51,853 nucleotides of DNA, taken from assembly GCA_030154085.1 (NCBI GenBank), contig JASKKR010000012.1, positions 1 to 51,853 on the forward strand, written 5' to 3'. Made by a program: the position numbers and the translations under genes. Source of the stretch: Candidatus Cloacimonadota bacterium (GTDB lineage Bacteria; Cloacimonadota; Cloacimonadia; Cloacimonadales; Cloacimonadaceae). Each line of letters opens with the position of its first letter. The stretch's first letter is position 1. Shown here piece by piece: positions 18,040-31,776 of this stretch. The notes beneath the pieces are model-generated. The model had not been told where the DNA came from and made no database searches. It saw only the letters and a program-made list of their open reading frames with translations.

Positions 18040-19288
18040 ACTTGCCATTGCCACTCTTGGTTGCAAGACCAATTTTTATGATTCGGCTAGCATCATTCAA
18101 GGCTTTGAGGATGTCGAATTAGTTGACTTCAAAGACGATGCAGATATATATATCATCAATAGCTGCACCGTAACAAATCGTACAGACTATAAAAGCAGGA
18201 ACCTGATTCGCAAGGCATTAGCTAAAAAAGAGCTGAATCCCGATGTAAAGGTTGTCGTCACAGGATGCTTTGCCCAAAGGTCACGGGACGATATTGCTCG
18301 TATGGGTGATATAGACTTCATTATTGACAATCAGGCAAAACTAGATATTGCCGAGATCATCAGCGGGAAAGAATACGATTTTTGTGATATTATGGAAGCT
18401 GATAGTTTCGCTTTCAAACCGGTCAGAAATATGTTGGATCACACTAGAGCCTTCCAAAAGATACAGGATGGATGCGATTTCTATTGTAAATATTGCGCTG
18501 TACCCTATGCTCGAGGGCACAGCCGTTCTGCTAAGTTCGAGGACGTGGTTACTCAAGCGCAGATATTTGTAGACCAAGGCTTTAGGGAAATAGTTTTGGG
18601 AGGTGTCAATCTTGGCTTGTATCATGACGGAGACAAGGGACTAGGAGAAGTAGTTGCTGCAATGTCCGAGATTGATGGACTTGATCTGATTCGGATATCA
18701 TCGATCGAGCCTCAGTTGCTCAGCGAAGAGCTGCTACATAATTTAGTAAAATATCCCAAGCTTTGCCCTCATTTTCATATTCCTTTGCAGAGTGGTAACG
18801 ACACAATCCTCAATCTCATGGGAAGGCACTATGATACTGCTCTGGTGAGGAAGCTCGTTGATGAGATTCTCAGACTTATCCCGCATGCTGCAATCGGCTT
18901 TGATGTTATTTGTGGATTTCCTGGGGAGTCGGAAGAGCATTTTGAAGATACCTATAACTTTTTGGAATCTTTGCCGATATCTTATCTACATGTATTTGCC
19001 TATTCACCTCGAAAAGGCACCCCAGCTGCGTCTATGCAGCAACAAGTCTCAAACCAGGAAAAATCCCGCAGATCCTCAATTCTAACTGCACTCTCGGAAC
19101 AAAAAAAGAAGACTTATGTAGATCATCTATACGCTCTTAATCCGATTTTACGTGGTGTGATAGAAAATATTGACAATGATCAGAGCGATAGTCTTAGTGA
19201 TCACTACTTGAGAGTCAAGATTGATGCATCTTTGCCCAGAGGGGCGGTGTTTGAACTTCCTGCTTCAGAGTGCCATTTTGTGCTCTAA
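17993..19288 (+). CDS. mtaB: MtaB-like tRNA methylthiotransferase, radical SAM (431 aa)
   Basis: Adds a methylthio group to t6A37 of ANN-decoding tRNAs. Visible features are the N-terminal UPF0004 domain with three cysteines (Cys24 in LGCKTN, Cys58 in NSCTVT, Cys92 in TGCFAQ), the radical SAM cluster DGCDFYCKYC (Cys161, Cys165, Cys168), the HIPLQSGND segment, and a C-terminal TRAM-like region. These motifs fit the MtaB branch rather than MiaB or RimO. The start is uncertain: ATG 17993 has AAGG six nt upstream and overlaps purN by 47 bp; ATG 18002 is also possible. A dispersed repeat begins 8 nt after the stop. Confidence 0.9.
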   Translation: MRSMQKLSQIYSKKIKLAIATLGCKTNFYDSASIIQGFEDVELVDFKDDADIYIINSCTVTNRTDYKSRNLIRKALAKKELNPDVKVVVTGCFAQRSRDDIARMGDIDFIIDNQAKLDIAEIISGKEYDFCDIMEADSFAFKPVRNMLDHTRAFQKIQDGCDFYCKYCAVPYARGHSRSAKFEDVVTQAQIFVDQGFREIVLGGVNLGLYHDGDKGLGEVVAAMSEIDGLDLIRISSIEPQLLSEELLHNLVKYPKLCPHFHIPLQSGNDTILNLMGRHYDTALVRKLVDEILRLIPHAAIGFDVICGFPGESEEHFEDTYNFLESLPISYLHVFAYSPRKGTPAASMQQQVSNQEKSRRSSILTALSEQKKKTYVDHLYALNPILRGVIENIDNDQSDSLSDHYLRVKIDASLPRGAVFELPASECHFVL

Positions 19289-19295
19289 AGCAATG

Positions 19296-19385
19296 CTCTA
19301 ACTCTTTGTCTGCCAGAAGCCTTGACTTCTCACCCGTTTCTCCCCCCTTTGATCTATGAGCAAGAAACGAGATATCAATGAGTTA
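19296..19385 (-). repeat. Dispersed inverted-repeat element, copy 3 (reverse orientation)
   Basis: Read on the minus strand it runs TAACTC (rc of 19380-19385) to AGTTAGAG (rc of 19296-19303), with TCTCGTTTCTTGCTCA and AGAAACGGG between. Thirteen further bases (19386-19398) match copy 2, giving a shared GTTCACAAAGCTGTAACTC. The element lies 8 nt past the mtaB stop. Confidence 0.72.
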
Positions 19386-19398
19386 CAGCTTTGTGAAC

Positions 19399-19618
19399 TC
19401 CATTTGGGACTAGAATATGAATCACGAAGTAAATCATGGTTTAGCGCAGTAATTATTTCAAACAGCCAGAACTTTCAGATATCTGCATTTGCAAGAGTAA
19501 CCAGGTAAACCAGCATTCATGCTGAGAGTCATATTCTTTATTAGATAAGTATTCCGCTTTTTTGCCTTGACATCTAATGCCTCCCATTTTGTTTTACTCA
19601 GGGATAAGGGAGAAACAG
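19399..19618. other. Intergenic spacer upstream of the DUF4175-like gene
   Basis: No gene is seen. TTGACA at 19567-19572 is a possible -35 box, but no good -10 follows at 16-18 bp. AAGGGAGAAACAG directly before 19619 is the ribosome-binding site of the next gene. Confidence 0.35.
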
Positions 19619-22600
19619 ATGCATGAATTAATCGCCTTGTTCAGAGGATATCTAAACCGGATTAATCTGGGAATAATCATAAGAACCATCGTCCATAGTG
19701 CTTTGCTCTTTGGCTGCGCTTTGCATCTGTATTTCGTATTATGGCTGATTTTAGGGGCTCATTCTCCCACCTTACTTTATGCAAACATCGCTATACGTGT
19801 GGCTTTAGCCCTGGTAATCATATATGTGGTATGGCAGGGATTTAAAGATATTTGGGATTATCACAAACTGACCAGATATTTAGATTTATCGCATGGTGCA
19901 GGTGATGATCTCTACCAAAATACGTTGGAGCTTTTTCACAAGGATCCTCATAGCCAGATCAGTAAAGCCTTGGTTGCTGAATCTATCAAACGTCTTTCCG
20001 AGAACAAATATCCAATACCCAAAGCTTTTTCGCGCTTCCATGTTATTAGTATATTGTTGTTGTGTTTTGCTCTGACCAGCTTTTGGTATTTATTCCGTGT
20101 GGATTTCAAAGATGCCTTTAAACAGTTTTACAGTAATCGTGCCCCGCAAATTGAATATAAAGAAGATGTTCGTTTGATTCCTGGTAATCTTACGATTGGT
20201 AAGAATCAAGAAGTTACAATCAGGGTTGATGATCCTGATCCAAGGTTGGAATATCGTCTTTATTATCGGATTGGCGAGAACTGGCGAGAGCTGGGATTAG
20301 TTGACAATAGTTATACTTTTGATAGGCTGCAGAATAGTATCGAATACTATGCGGAAAACTCCTTTGATCAGAGTCCAATATATCAGATCAGAGTTCTAGA
20401 TGAACCGATCGTGAAGAAATGGGAGATCAGCTATCTATATCCTGCTTATACAGGGATGAAAACATATACAGATAGCATGAGTTATGGCAATATTGAAGCG
20501 TATTCCGGTACGCAGGTGACCCTGAGAATCCGCAGCAATGTAGCTCTTGAAAGTGCTGCTATGGTTTTTAGCGACGCCAGTCAGCGGGAGCTTACAAAAA
20601 TAGAGGATACAGATTTTGTAACGCAGTTTATTATAACAGAGCCTGGACAATGGCACATGAGATTAGTAGATGTCCTGGGGCGCAATTCCCGCCCGGAGCC
20701 CAAAAGCATTCGCATATTACCGGATGAGGCTCCGCGGATTAGTATTCCATTCCCCGGTGAAGATACGACTTTAAATCAGAACTTGATCTTACCACTGATC
20801 ATATCAGCAGATGACGATTTTGGTTTGGCAAACGCAAGCTTGCATTTTGCAATTAATCAAAAAGAAAGCCAATCTATAGAGATTAGTAGCATCATTCCCA
20901 ATAGAATATTCAATACCGACTATCTTTGGGATTTGCAATCACTCGATCTCTTTCCTGGGGATGTAGTCACATATTGGGCAGAAATCTATGACAATGCCCC
21001 AACTCCGCAGAAGGGACAAAGTATCCGCTATCATGCTCGCTTTCCCTCTATAGAAGAGATCTATGCTGAGATCGAAAGCCAAGAAGATCAACGCAAAGAA
21101 GATCTTGCCGAGAATCTGGATAAAAGCAGAAAGCTCCAAGAAGAATTCGAAAAAAAACGCAGGGAACTTCTCAAGAATCCGGAGCTGGATTGGGAAGATC
21201 AAAAGCATCTTGAAAATATTCTGCAACAACAGGAGAATCTAGCACAAGATGTAGAAAATATAGCTGACAACTATCAGGAACTCATTTCCAAGATGCAAGC
21301 AAACAGCGCTCTCTCTCGAGATACACTGGAAAAGATGATGAAAATCCAAGAGCTTATGCAGGAGATTGCCAATGACGAGCTATATGATGCCCTGCGCAAG
21401 ATGGAAGATGCCATGAAAAATGTGGATGCTGAAGAATTGCGCAAAGCGATGGAAAACTTCCAGTTTTCTATGGAAGATTTTGCCCAAAAGATCGAACAGA
21501 CCCTTGCACTTTTGGAAAGCATTAAAAATGAACAGGCAATACAAAAGGCATTGCAGATATCTGAAGAAATTGAAAAGATGCAGCATGCCCTCAGCAAAAA
21601 AACACCAGAGGCTGAAAACAATCATCTCAAGCTGGCAGATGAACAGGGACAGATTTATGACAAATACAAAAATCTTGAAGAAGAATTGCAAGCTTTGAAA
21701 GATCAACTCGAGGGAGATCCCAATGCAAAACGTAGCCTGGAAGAACTACTACAAGAGATGCAGAAAAGTTCTGTAGATGAAGATATGCAGAGCAGTCAGA
21801 AAGCACTTCAAGCAAACGACCGTTCATCTTCGTCTCAAGCTCAAGAAGAAGCGATGAAAAAGCTGCGGAAATTCACACTTAAGCTAGGAGAGATGAAAGA
21901 ATCCATGAGCTCTGGATCACAATCGGATATGATGAATGCTGTGGAACGGGCAATCCGAGAATTGCTCATTTTTTCTAAGAACCATGAAGAGACTAAAGCA
22001 CGTTATGAAAATGATCCATACCCGATTCTTCCTGATCTCATCGCATCCTATGAGGGGATACAGATTTCTTTGAACAACCTTTTTAGTAAGCCTCAAGTTA
22101 GCATGATCTTGCCACCAAAATTCTACACTGATACTAGCGATACTCAAAGACACTATCGTGAGATTTTTACCGGCCTTGGACAAAATATTCAACCCAGGAT
22201 AGATCAAGAGCTGGATGGAATTCAAAGCGGATTGAACCTGATGGCATATGATCTGATGCTGGCGATGCAAAATACATCTTCTGGTGGAGGTGGTGGAGGG
22301 GGCATGCAATCCCTGATGCAAATGCTCGAACAGATGGGGCAAGAGCAGATGGCGATGAATATGCTCGCCGAACAGCTGATGATGCAGATGCAAGCCCAAG
22401 GTGGGAAAATGGACGCCGAAATGCAAAAACAGATTCAAAAGCTTGCCACTGATCAAGAACGCCTAGCCGAGAATCTCAAACGTGCTCTGCAAAATGATCC
22501 CGAAGCTCAGAAACAGGGAAACACCCTTAAACAGATTATCGAAGAAGCTGAAGCAGTTGCCAGAAATCTACGCCAGAACCAATTTACTCCGGAGTTGATG

Positions 22601-22843
22601 AAGCAGCAGGAACATATCCTCAGCAGGCTTCTTGATGCTCAACGATCTATCACCAAACGGGATACCAGCGAACGCCGCCGTGCTCAGACTGGATCTGGTT
22701 TGCCTTCTGATGCTCAAGCTACAGGAGTGGATTATGATAGTCTGCGCCGAGCTATGATGAGAGACGAAGACTTCAGAAATTATCCCCGGGAATATCAGCA
22801 ATTGATAATGGAATACCTTAAGCTATTGCAGGAAGGAGAATAA
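19619..22843 (+). CDS. DUF4175-like membrane protein with long coiled coil (1074 aa)
   Basis: A large envelope protein of unknown function resembling DUF4175 proteins. Residues 1-170 hold three hydrophobic helices (near 20-45, 60-85 and 140-160). Residues about 180-470 are beta-rich, Ig-like periplasmic modules. Residues about 475-760 are a long, charged Glu/Gln/Lys-rich coiled coil, and the C-terminal part (880-1074) is Met/Gln-rich with a seven-glycine linker near 888. The start at 19619 follows GGGAG; an in-frame start at 19577 has no ribosome-binding site. A TPR protein follows 2 nt downstream. In other FCB genomes this family is often found near MoxR/Bat genes, but none is here. Confidence 0.75.
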   Translation: MHELIALFRGYLNRINLGIIIRTIVHSALLFGCALHLYFVLWLILGAHSPTLLYANIAIRVALALVIIYVVWQGFKDIWDYHKLTRYLDLSHGAGDDLYQNTLELFHKDPHSQISKALVAESIKRLSENKYPIPKAFSRFHVISILLLCFALTSFWYLFRVDFKDAFKQFYSNRAPQIEYKEDVRLIPGNLTIGKNQEVTIRVDDPDPRLEYRLYYRIGENWRELGLVDNSYTFDRLQNSIEYYAENSFDQSPIYQIRVLDEPIVKKWEISYLYPAYTGMKTYTDSMSYGNIEAYSGTQVTLRIRSNVALESAAMVFSDASQRELTKIEDTDFVTQFIITEPGQWHMRLVDVLGRNSRPEPKSIRILPDEAPRISIPFPGEDTTLNQNLILPLIISADDDFGLANASLHFAINQKESQSIEISSIIPNRIFNTDYLWDLQSLDLFPGDVVTYWAEIYDNAPTPQKGQSIRYHARFPSIEEIYAEIESQEDQRKEDLAENLDKSRKLQEEFEKKRRELLKNPELDWEDQKHLENILQQQENLAQDVENIADNYQELISKMQANSALSRDTLEKMMKIQELMQEIANDELYDALRKMEDAMKNVDAEELRKAMENFQFSMEDFAQKIEQTLALLESIKNEQAIQKALQISEEIEKMQHALSKKTPEAENNHLKLADEQGQIYDKYKNLEEELQALKDQLEGDPNAKRSLEELLQEMQKSSVDEDMQSSQKALQANDRSSSSQAQEEAMKKLRKFTLKLGEMKESMSSGSQSDMMNAVERAIRELLIFSKNHEETKARYENDPYPILPDLIASYEGIQISLNNLFSKPQVSMILPPKFYTDTSDTQRHYREIFTGLGQNIQPRIDQELDGIQSGLNLMAYDLMLAMQNTSSGGGGGGGMQSLMQMLEQMGQEQMAMNMLAEQLMMQMQAQGGKMDAEMQKQIQKLATDQERLAENLKRALQNDPEAQKQGNTLKQIIEEAEAVARNLRQNQFTPELMKQQEHILSRLLDAQRSITKRDTSERRRAQTGSGLPSDAQATGVDYDSLRRAMMRDEDFRNYPREYQQLIMEYLKLLQEGE

Positions 22844-22845
22844 GC

Positions 22846-26921
<4,076 letters not shown>

Positions 26922-26965
26922 AGGCAGGAATAATTAAAAATTGTATAAGTATAGGAGATGATATA

Positions 26966-27952
26966 ATGAAAGTAAGAGTGATAATTATGATCTTAGTAGG
27001 GATTTTTACGCTCAGTGCTTGTGGCAGATCCCAAGATAATAAGGACAAAATATCGATTACTTTGGATTGGACGCCAAATACAAATCACACTGGAATCTAT
27101 GTAGCCAAGGAATTAGGTTTCTTTGCTGACGAAGGTCTCGATGTTCAAATTCTTCAACCTGGACAGGGTATAACTGATCAAATTGTTGCTACCGGAAGAA
27201 GCCAATTTGGAGTAAGCTACCAAGAGAATGTAATTCGTGCTCGTAGTGAAGGTATCCCCTTGGTATCGATTGCCGCTGTGATCCAACACAATACATCAGG
27301 TTTTGCTTCTCTAAAAGAGGACAACATAACCACTCCAAAAGACTTTGAGGGGAAGCGTTATGGCAGCTGGGATAGTCCTTCAGAGATGGCTATCTTGGAA
27401 AATGTGATGAAGACACATGGCGCTAATATTGATAAAGTAGAAATTATTTCAGGGGTATACGACTTCTTCTCCACGATTGGCAAAGATGCTGATTTTGAAT
27501 GGATTTATTATGGCTGGGATGGTGTGATAGCTGAAAGTAGGGGGATTGAGTTAAATTATATTCCCCTCAGAGATCTTAATCCCATTTTTGATTATTATAC
27601 TCCAGTGATTATAAGCAGTGATGATTTCCTAAAAGATAATCCTGAGATTAGCAGGCGTTTTATGACAGCACTCAGAAAAGGATATAACTATTGCATTGCA
27701 GAGCCCCAAAAAGCTGCAGAGATTCTTTTAAAACATGTGCCAGAATTAGATGCAGATCAAGTCTATGCCAGCATGATATATCTCAAAGATGAATATCAAG
27801 CCGATGCGGAATACTGGGGACAGCAGGATGCTAGCGTTTGGTTTAGCTTTGCAAATTGGATGAGTGATGAGGGATTAATTCCCCAAGGAATCGAAGTAGA
27901 TAAAGCTTTTACAAATATCTATATTGAGCCTGATGCAGATCCTCAGATGTGA
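26966..27952 (+). CDS. ThiY/NMT1-like ABC substrate-binding lipoprotein (328 aa)
   Basis: A predicted periplasmic binding lipoprotein of the ThiY/SsuA/NMT1 fold. The ATG at 26966 follows AGGAGATGATATA and gives MKVRVIIMILVGIFTLSAC, a lipoprotein signal with acylated Cys19. The mature part opens DWTPNTNHTGIYVAKELGFF, typical of pyrimidine (thiamin precursor) or riboflavin-type uptake binding proteins, and has FEGKRYGSWDSP as a second ligand-loop segment. It lacks the yeast CCCFC iron motif of thiamin-synthesising THI5. The ABC ATPase gene overlaps it by 20 bp, but no permease is present. The ligand could be a pyrimidine precursor or riboflavin. Confidence 0.82.
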   Translation: MKVRVIIMILVGIFTLSACGRSQDNKDKISITLDWTPNTNHTGIYVAKELGFFADEGLDVQILQPGQGITDQIVATGRSQFGVSYQENVIRARSEGIPLVSIAAVIQHNTSGFASLKEDNITTPKDFEGKRYGSWDSPSEMAILENVMKTHGANIDKVEIISGVYDFFSTIGKDADFEWIYYGWDGVIAESRGIELNYIPLRDLNPIFDYYTPVIISSDDFLKDNPEISRRFMTALRKGYNYCIAEPQKAAEILLKHVPELDADQVYASMIYLKDEYQADAEYWGQQDASVWFSFANWMSDEGLIPQGIEVDKAFTNIYIEPDADPQM

Positions 27953-28652
27953 ATCGATTAAGAAATCATTTCTCTTCAAGAATAAATTATCTACTATTCT
28001 TGAGAAAATTGATCTTACCCTGGAAGAAGGTGAATTTGTCAGCATAGTTGGGTCAAGTGGATGTGGCAAAACTACTCTCTTAGAGTTGCTGGCAGGGATA
28101 ACGCAACCGGATAGCGGGGACATCTTCTATTTTAACGAACTTATAACCGGTAAGACTGGAATCTTAGGTTATATGCCACAGAATGACTTGCTTTTCCCTT
28201 GGCTGAAAGCTATTGATAATATCCTATTACCGTGCCGCATCAAAGGGGAAGACATCAAGCTGGCTCGCAAGAAAGCTCTCAGTTTGCTTCCAGTTTTTGG
28301 CTTAGAAAATCACGCAGATTACTTACCATGGCAGCTTTCCGGGGGATTGCGCCAGAGAGTGGCTTTGGCCAGAACTTATATGACAGGCAGTAAGGTCTGG
28401 CTATTGGACGAACCGCTTGCTAATCTAGATGCGCTCACGCGGAATTCTCTGCAGGGCTGGTTGCAAGATATAGTACCCAAACTTGGGCTTAGTGTGATTT
28501 TGGTAACTCACGACATAGACGAAGCAATTCGTCTCTCAGATAGAGTCAAAGTAATGAAACAGGGGCGCTTTGAAGGGGGGATTGAGATTCCAGATAATAT
28601 AGATGAAACCTTGCAGATTGCTTTACGGAATAAGATCAGACAGATGCTCTAA
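27933..28652 (+). CDS. ABC transporter ATPase, SsuB/ThiZ-like (239 aa)
   Basis: The energising subunit of an import ABC transporter. Visible features are Walker A GSSGCGKT (40-47), the Q-loop MPQNDLLFPWLKAIDN, the signature LSGGLRQR near residue 135, Walker B KVWLLDEPLANLD, and the switch VTHDIDEA. The Q-loop and LSGG resemble nitrate/sulfonate/taurine and pyrimidine transporter ATPases. The ATG at 27933 lies inside the upstream binding-protein gene; a TTG at 27924 is also in frame. No membrane subunit lies in the window, which is unusual for this transporter class. Confidence 0.9.
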   Translation: MQILRCESIKKSFLFKNKLSTILEKIDLTLEEGEFVSIVGSSGCGKTTLLELLAGITQPDSGDIFYFNELITGKTGILGYMPQNDLLFPWLKAIDNILLPCRIKGEDIKLARKKALSLLPVFGLENHADYLPWQLSGGLRQRVALARTYMTGSKVWLLDEPLANLDALTRNSLQGWLQDIVPKLGLSVILVTHDIDEAIRLSDRVKVMKQGRFEGGIEIPDNIDETLQIALRNKIRQML

Positions 28653-28695
28653 ACATTCATAAGTTACAAGCAAAGTTTAAGTTTTGTTATTAAAT

Positions 28696-28731
28696 GCAGC
28701 GGGGGTACTTGTGACACGTGCCCCACGCTGC
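28696..28731. terminator. Shared hairpin terminator between convergent genes
   Basis: GCAGCG (28696-28701) pairs with CGCTGC (28726-28731); GGGG pairs with CCCC with an A bulge, and three more pairs (one U-G) close a 9-nt loop. A TTCTTTATCTTT tract follows on plus and an AT-rich tract follows on minus, so it may serve both the ABC ATPase gene and the convergent lipoprotein gene. Confidence 0.72.
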
Positions 28732-28750
28732 TTCTTTATCTTTGAATTAG

Positions 28751-29623
28751 TTAGTCTTCTATTAGTTCTCCGCTTTCCATATCTGCAGTAAAGCTTTCTG
28801 GCCCAATTTCAATTTCTGCTCTGCCAGAGCCGATCACAATATCAATATCTCGGTCAATTATATGTTCATTATATGATTCTCCGTGAGTAAAAGTCATCTC
28901 AGCATGAAAATGCCCGGTTATATGCCCACTTATGGCGTTTAGCAAGGAAGGCTGTCCACCTCTTGGTACAGACATATCCGAGATATTCAGTTGCAGATTG
29001 TGATCCGAAGTGCGCGTGCGATTCCAAGTGCGGATGGTATCGATAGCAGCTCGATTATAATTTCCATCGATGATTAAATAATCTTGGTTAGCATTGGTAA
29101 CTATCCATTCTGCATTTAGTTCGTTCAATTGCTGCGAAAGTCTTCGAGTTTTATGCTCACCCGTACCTTGGATTACGTTAAATTGAATTGTGCGTGCTGT
29201 ATCAGCATCTACAACATAATACTGCTGGGGCTGATCCAGAGAATTCATATATTTCAGAGTATAATCCCGGCTTATAAAAGCATAGGGAATTGAGTCAATG
29301 CTACCCCGTTCACGCTCAATATGTATGCTCCATTCTCCATTTTCTGGATCGTAGGTCTTGGAAATATCAAAGTGAGTATCTGGATACTTTGCATCAAGTT
29401 CATCCATTCCGTTTACAGTAGCAAAAGCACTTAGATCCATCAGTTGATCCAAAGTCCCACCTGTGGAATAGGCTAAATCTCCAGCGAGGGATTCGGCAGC
29501 GTCGCTGGTAACAGTTGGTGTAGTTTGCGGATCCGTTGTAGAGTCACTGCAAGCGCTAAGCAATAACATCATGGTAAAACCACACAATGTTGCAATAAGT
29601 ATTATAGAAAATAGTTTGTTCAT
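28751..29623 (-). CDS. Unknown lipoprotein (290 aa)
   Basis: An envelope lipoprotein I do not recognise. The ATG at 29623 follows GGAGTGATC and gives a lipoprotein signal (MNKLFSIILIATLCGFTMML, then LLSAC with the lipidated Cys). The mature part has a Thr/Ser/Pro-rich linker of about 20 residues, then a strand-rich domain with many Asp, Thr and His residues (for example SGHITGHFHAEMTFTHGES). It ends IEIGPESFTADMESGELIED. An upstream in-frame start at 29704 would bury the signal and is rejected. It stands alone between two terminator-like structures. Confidence 0.75.
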   Translation of the reverse strand: MNKLFSIILIATLCGFTMMLLLSACSDSTTDPQTTPTVTSDAAESLAGDLAYSTGGTLDQLMDLSAFATVNGMDELDAKYPDTHFDISKTYDPENGEWSIHIERERGSIDSIPYAFISRDYTLKYMNSLDQPQQYYVVDADTARTIQFNVIQGTGEHKTRRLSQQLNELNAEWIVTNANQDYLIIDGNYNRAAIDTIRTWNRTRTSDHNLQLNISDMSVPRGGQPSLLNAISGHITGHFHAEMTFTHGESYNEHIIDRDIDIVIGSGRAEIEIGPESFTADMESGELIED

Positions 29624-29860
29624 GATCACTCCTATAGGACTGTTTTTTAGAATAACAATTATTTTAATGTTGAGTCCCAATCGTTGATGTAAATTCCAAC
29701 ACATTGTTTCTCTGGTTGTTTGAGGGCACCCGATATCACTTATTACTCACAATCAATGTAAATTCATAATCAGGATCATAATTTTATATAGAAAAATATG
29801 AGTCAAGTTTTTTGTTAGTAGCTGTGATTTTAATTTATTGAATTTCAATACAAGAATGCA
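29624..29860 (-). other. Leader and promoter region of the unknown lipoprotein gene
   Basis: No gene is seen. On minus, TTGACT (29806-29801) is a possible -35, with AT-rich candidates downstream (TATAAA, TATGAT) but none at ideal spacing. A 13-nt odd palindrome ATTGAA-T-TTCAAT lies at 29837-29849, next to repeat copy 2. Confidence 0.3.
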
Positions 29861-29873
29861 GTTCACAAAGCTG

Positions 29874-29962
29874 TAACTCCTTATTTTCTCGTTTCTTGCT
29901 CACTTCTTAAATGAGGAAGAAACGGGGGAGACCTCAAGGCGACATACTTTCCAAACAGTTAG
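29874..29962 (+). repeat. Dispersed inverted-repeat element, copy 2
   Basis: Runs from TAACTCC to AGTTAG, 89 bp, with TTTTCTCGTTTCTTGC and AAGAAACGGGGGAG between. Thirteen bases just left of it (29861-29873) also match copy 3. It lies 23 nt past the ABC-F stop, before the lipoprotein promoter region. Confidence 0.75.
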
Positions 29963-29984
29963 CTACAGTAATTTCCTGGGGAAA

Positions 29985-31757
29985 TTAGTTTTTTTGACTT
30001 TTATCGCTGAGTTCAATCCATCGAGATAAGGCAATCTCGTGTTGCTCATTAAGTTTTTCAATTTTTTCCGCCAATGCTGCATATTCATCATGAGAAAGAT
30101 GAGCTTGAGCTAGCTTGTTTTCACATTCAGCCAAGTCATGTTCCAATTTCTCGATCTGGTCACCGAGAAAGGAAAATTCACGCTGTTCGTTATAATTGAG
30201 CCCTTTGGAGTTTGGTTTAGCACGACCGATATTCTTCGGAGGCTTTTGCAGCTTATCTTTTTCTTCTGCTTCATATTTCTTAACCAATAAATAGTCAGAA
30301 TAATTACCGGCAAATTTGCGTATTTTGCCATTCTCGAAGATAAAGAGGTAGTCAATGGTGCGATCCAGGAAAAAGCGATCATGAGAGACCACCAGGAGGC
30401 ATCCTTTGAAGGCATCAAGGTAATCTTCCAAAATTTCCAATGTTTGGATATCAAGGTCGTTTGTCGGCTCATCTAGAATGATAAAGTTTGCACCAAACAT
30501 AAGAGATTTTAGTAGATATAGTCTTTTACGTTCACCGCCAGACAGAGATGAAAGTTTCATCTGCTGCATTTTGCCATCGAAGAGAAAACGAGATAGCATC
30601 TCAGTAGCGGTCACTTTGGAGCCATCGGCAGTGCGGATAGTATCGGCATATTGACTAATATATTCATGGACGCTCAGCTTTGGATCGTAGCTATTTTCTT
30701 CTTGCTTATAGTACGCGAAGTGAGTGTTTATACCGACACGGATGCTACCCGAATCAGGCTTTTCATCGCCTACAATCATGCGCAAAAGGGTAGTCTTGCC
30801 ACATCCGTTTGGTCCGATAATACCAATACGTTCCATAGCTTGAAAATTGTGGTCAAAGTCTTCAAATAGAGTTACCCCAGAATAGGTTTTTTTCAGTTTG
30901 TGTAATTCAAGGATTGTCCTGCCCAATCGATCAGTCTGAAAAGATATGTCAAGATCCTGTTCATTGATGAGATAGCTTTTGCTAAGCAATTCTTTGACTC
31001 TGTCTACATGATATTTTGGCTTAGAAGCTCGCGCTTTTGCACCTCTAGCAAGCCAATTTAATTCTTTGGATAGTTGAGCTTGGCGTCGTGTTTCTTTGCG
31101 AAGATTATCTTGTTCGCGAAGCATCTTACCTTTGATGTATTCGCTGTAGTTGCCATCATAAAAAAAGAGTTTACCGTGTTCTATATTGAGAATTTTGTTG
31201 CAGATAGAATCTAGAAAGTAACGATCGTGAGTCACAAAAATTAGAGTAGTTTTACTTTGGATTAGATAGTCTTGCAACCATTCTACGCTATCAAGATCCA
31301 GATGGTTGGTAGGTTCATCCATGATCAAGAGGTCTGGTTCAGCAGCTAGTACTTTTGCCAAAGACGTTTTTCGCTTTTGCCCACCAGAGAGAAGACCCAT
31401 AGGTGTATCATAGAACTCCATTCCCAATTTGCTAAGGACAGCCTTATAATGGTAGATTTCTTTGCGTTGTGCCGGGTCTTCGGGGATCACGTGTTGCAAA
31501 ACGGTCTGGTTGGGATCAAACTCAGGGTTTTGACGCAAGTAGGCAAGTTTTAGGTCGTTGCGATATGTGATGTGCCCGGAAGAGGGGATTATAGCAGAAC
31601 CAAGTACGTTTAAAAGAGTGGTCTTTCCACAACCGTTAACACCGACGATGCCAAGCTTATCTCCGGCATGGATGCCAAAGGAGGCATCGGAGATGATAGT
31701 TTTATCACCAAATGCAACGGTGACATTTTCAGCTGTAAGGATTACTTCGTTTGCCAT
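29985..31757 (-). CDS. ABC-F family ATPase, Uup-like (590 aa)
   Basis: A soluble protein with two ATP-binding cassettes and no membrane helices. ABC-F proteins act on the ribosomal E-site; Uup-like members help rescue or remodel ribosomes. Visible features are two Walker A (GVNGCGKT near 39 and GPNGCGKT near 315), two signatures (LSGGQKRK, LSGGERKR), two MDEPTNHLD / LDEPTNDLD Walker B motifs, and the inter-domain linker ARGAKARASKPK. The C-terminal coiled coil (about 515-585) matches Uup. The ATG at 31757 follows TTG; no clear ribosome-binding site is seen. It begins 19 nt below tRNA-Arg, so it may be expressed from the same promoter. A 7-bp hairpin AATTTCC/GGAAATT overlaps its stop. Confidence 0.92.
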   Translation of the reverse strand: MANEVILTAENVTVAFGDKTIISDASFGIHAGDKLGIVGVNGCGKTTLLNVLGSAIIPSSGHITYRNDLKLAYLRQNPEFDPNQTVLQHVIPEDPAQRKEIYHYKAVLSKLGMEFYDTPMGLLSGGQKRKTSLAKVLAAEPDLLIMDEPTNHLDLDSVEWLQDYLIQSKTTLIFVTHDRYFLDSICNKILNIEHGKLFFYDGNYSEYIKGKMLREQDNLRKETRRQAQLSKELNWLARGAKARASKPKYHVDRVKELLSKSYLINEQDLDISFQTDRLGRTILELHKLKKTYSGVTLFEDFDHNFQAMERIGIIGPNGCGKTTLLRMIVGDEKPDSGSIRVGINTHFAYYKQEENSYDPKLSVHEYISQYADTIRTADGSKVTATEMLSRFLFDGKMQQMKLSSLSGGERKRLYLLKSLMFGANFIILDEPTNDLDIQTLEILEDYLDAFKGCLLVVSHDRFFLDRTIDYLFIFENGKIRKFAGNYSDYLLVKKYEAEEKDKLQKPPKNIGRAKPNSKGLNYNEQREFSFLGDQIEKLEHDLAECENKLAQAHLSHDEYAALAEKIEKLNEQHEIALSRWIELSDKSQKN

Positions 31758-31776
31758 CAATCAAAGATAATGATAG

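Noticed and set aside
21917-22456. 179-aa frame on the minus strand inside the DUF4175-like gene
   Set aside because: Histidine-rich translation, no ribosome-binding site, antisense to a long gene with clear domain structure; a codon-composition shadow.
26922-26965. TPP or other riboswitch before the ThiY-type gene
   Set aside because: Only 44 nt are available, too few for the aptamer, and no conserved core is seen.
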